A stretch of 57,016 nt of DNA from Bacillus sp. AFS037270 (GTDB taxonomy: Bacteria; Bacillota; Bacilli; Bacillales_B; DSM-18226), in NCBI RefSeq assembly GCF_002585305.1, contig NZ_NUNF01000035.1, forward strand, positions 1-57,016, read 5' to 3'. The position numbers were made by a program, and so were the translations under genes. Each line of letters opens with the position of its first letter. Position 1 is the first letter of the stretch. Positions 56,710 to 57,016 of the stretch are shown here, piece after piece. The notes beneath the pieces were generated by a model. It did no database searches, had not been told where the DNA came from, and worked only from the letters and a program-made list of their open reading frames with translations.

Positions 56710-57016
56710 TCTGCTCATCCTTTATCTTCTGATTTGCGATTATTTTAAAAATCCTTTAGTCTGCTAATGTGCTAATAAACTAAAGTTTACCTTTTTACTC
56801 ACGACCCGTCAATCAAAAATACTTAAGTTTCTTATATTTTAAACTAGTTTTACATCGAGTACGCATAAATTTTGCAAATTTTCGCGAGATTCAGCAGAAT
56901 TTGTGTTATTTTAGGAACCAAAGCTCAAGCGCCTTGGTCAGCCCCGACAAGCATAAGACCAGCTGGCCGAAACGTTGCTTTTTAACCTTTTGGACGGATT
57001 GGCTCATGACCTCGAG
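56710..57016. other. Upstream region of the his operon
   Basis: No gene is seen. CTTTAGT (56754-56760) and ACTAAAG (56779-56785) form an inverted repeat enclosing two GCTAAT copies, a possible regulatory site for the operon. Copy 2 of the dispersed repeat is at the edge. No T-box-like specifier or antiterminator pattern was recognised. Confidence 0.4.
56948..57005. repeat. Dispersed intergenic repeat, copy 2
   Basis: Same unit as 36-93: CAAGCATAAGAC, AGCTGGCCGAAACGTTGC, TTTTTAACC and GGACGGATTGGCT. GCGCCTTGGTCAGCCCCGA just before it (from about 56930) extends this copy. Confidence 0.6.

Noticed and set aside
56710..57016. T-box riboswitch upstream of the his operon
   Set aside because: No T-box bulge sequence or antiterminator/terminator pair with a His specifier was found.

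Overview
The window looks like a chromosomal segment from a low-G+C, Bacillus-type Firmicute. Ribosome binding sites are GGAGG-type, TTG and GTG starts are common, and sigma-A promoters and CcpA-like boxes can be read. The two ends also match the Bacillus subtilis neighbourhood hisZ-hisG-hisD-hisB-hisH-hisA-hisF-hisI-yvcD-trxB. Here that neighbourhood is split. The his operon (50270-56709) and yvcD/trxB (317-2851) keep their order and strand, but about 47 kb of inositol-type catabolic genes lies between hisI and yvcD. The his genes look visibly richer in G+C than the island.

Island layout, from low to high coordinates. (A) 3244-8946: iolG, an IolT transporter and iolE, with an AraC regulator and a divergent iolI. 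(B) 9031-13918: IolT-like transporter, long Gfo/Idh/MocA dehydrogenase, TIM-barrel isomerase and AraC regulator. (Insert) 14189-15697: a small ORF, a gene remnant and an FtsW/RodA-family gene, flanked by two copies of one terminator-containing repeat. (C) 15958-21012: the same four-part cassette as B. (D) 21248-28175: a sugar ABC transporter, LacI, an inositol-dehydrogenase-like gene and a second iolE. (E) 28477-33248: isomerase, IolT-like transporter, LacI and dehydrogenase. (F) 33757-38385: AraC, IolT-like transporter, isomerase and a levoglucosan-dehydrogenase-like gene. (G) 38849-49996: the common lower pathway iolH, iolA, iolB, iolC, iolD and iolJ, a tautomerase-fold protein resembling malonate semialdehyde decarboxylase, a further MFS transporter and two tandem DeoR/IolR-type regulators.

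How it appears to work: each cassette carries its own importer, an NAD-dependent dehydrogenase, one or more TIM-barrel isomerase/dehydratases and its own regulator, and the products probably enter one shared lower pathway (IolD-IolB-IolC-IolJ-IolA). The likely substrates are inositol stereoisomers or derivatives. For B, C and especially F, anhydrosugars or glycosides degraded through 3-keto intermediates are a real alternative. Regulation can partly be read from the DNA. IolR-type direct repeats lie at the lower-pathway promoters. A 21-bp-spaced AGCAA motif is shared by promoters next to two related AraC genes. Two different palindromes belong with the two LacI genes, and cre-like boxes are scattered in front of most units.

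The island holds six Gfo/Idh/MocA dehydrogenases, eight TIM-barrel isomerase-type proteins, five IolT-type transporters plus one other MFS and one ABC transporter, and eight transcription regulators. No rRNA, tRNA, CRISPR array, transposase or integrase was seen. Family assignments come from reading the protein sequences and from memory; no database search was run.
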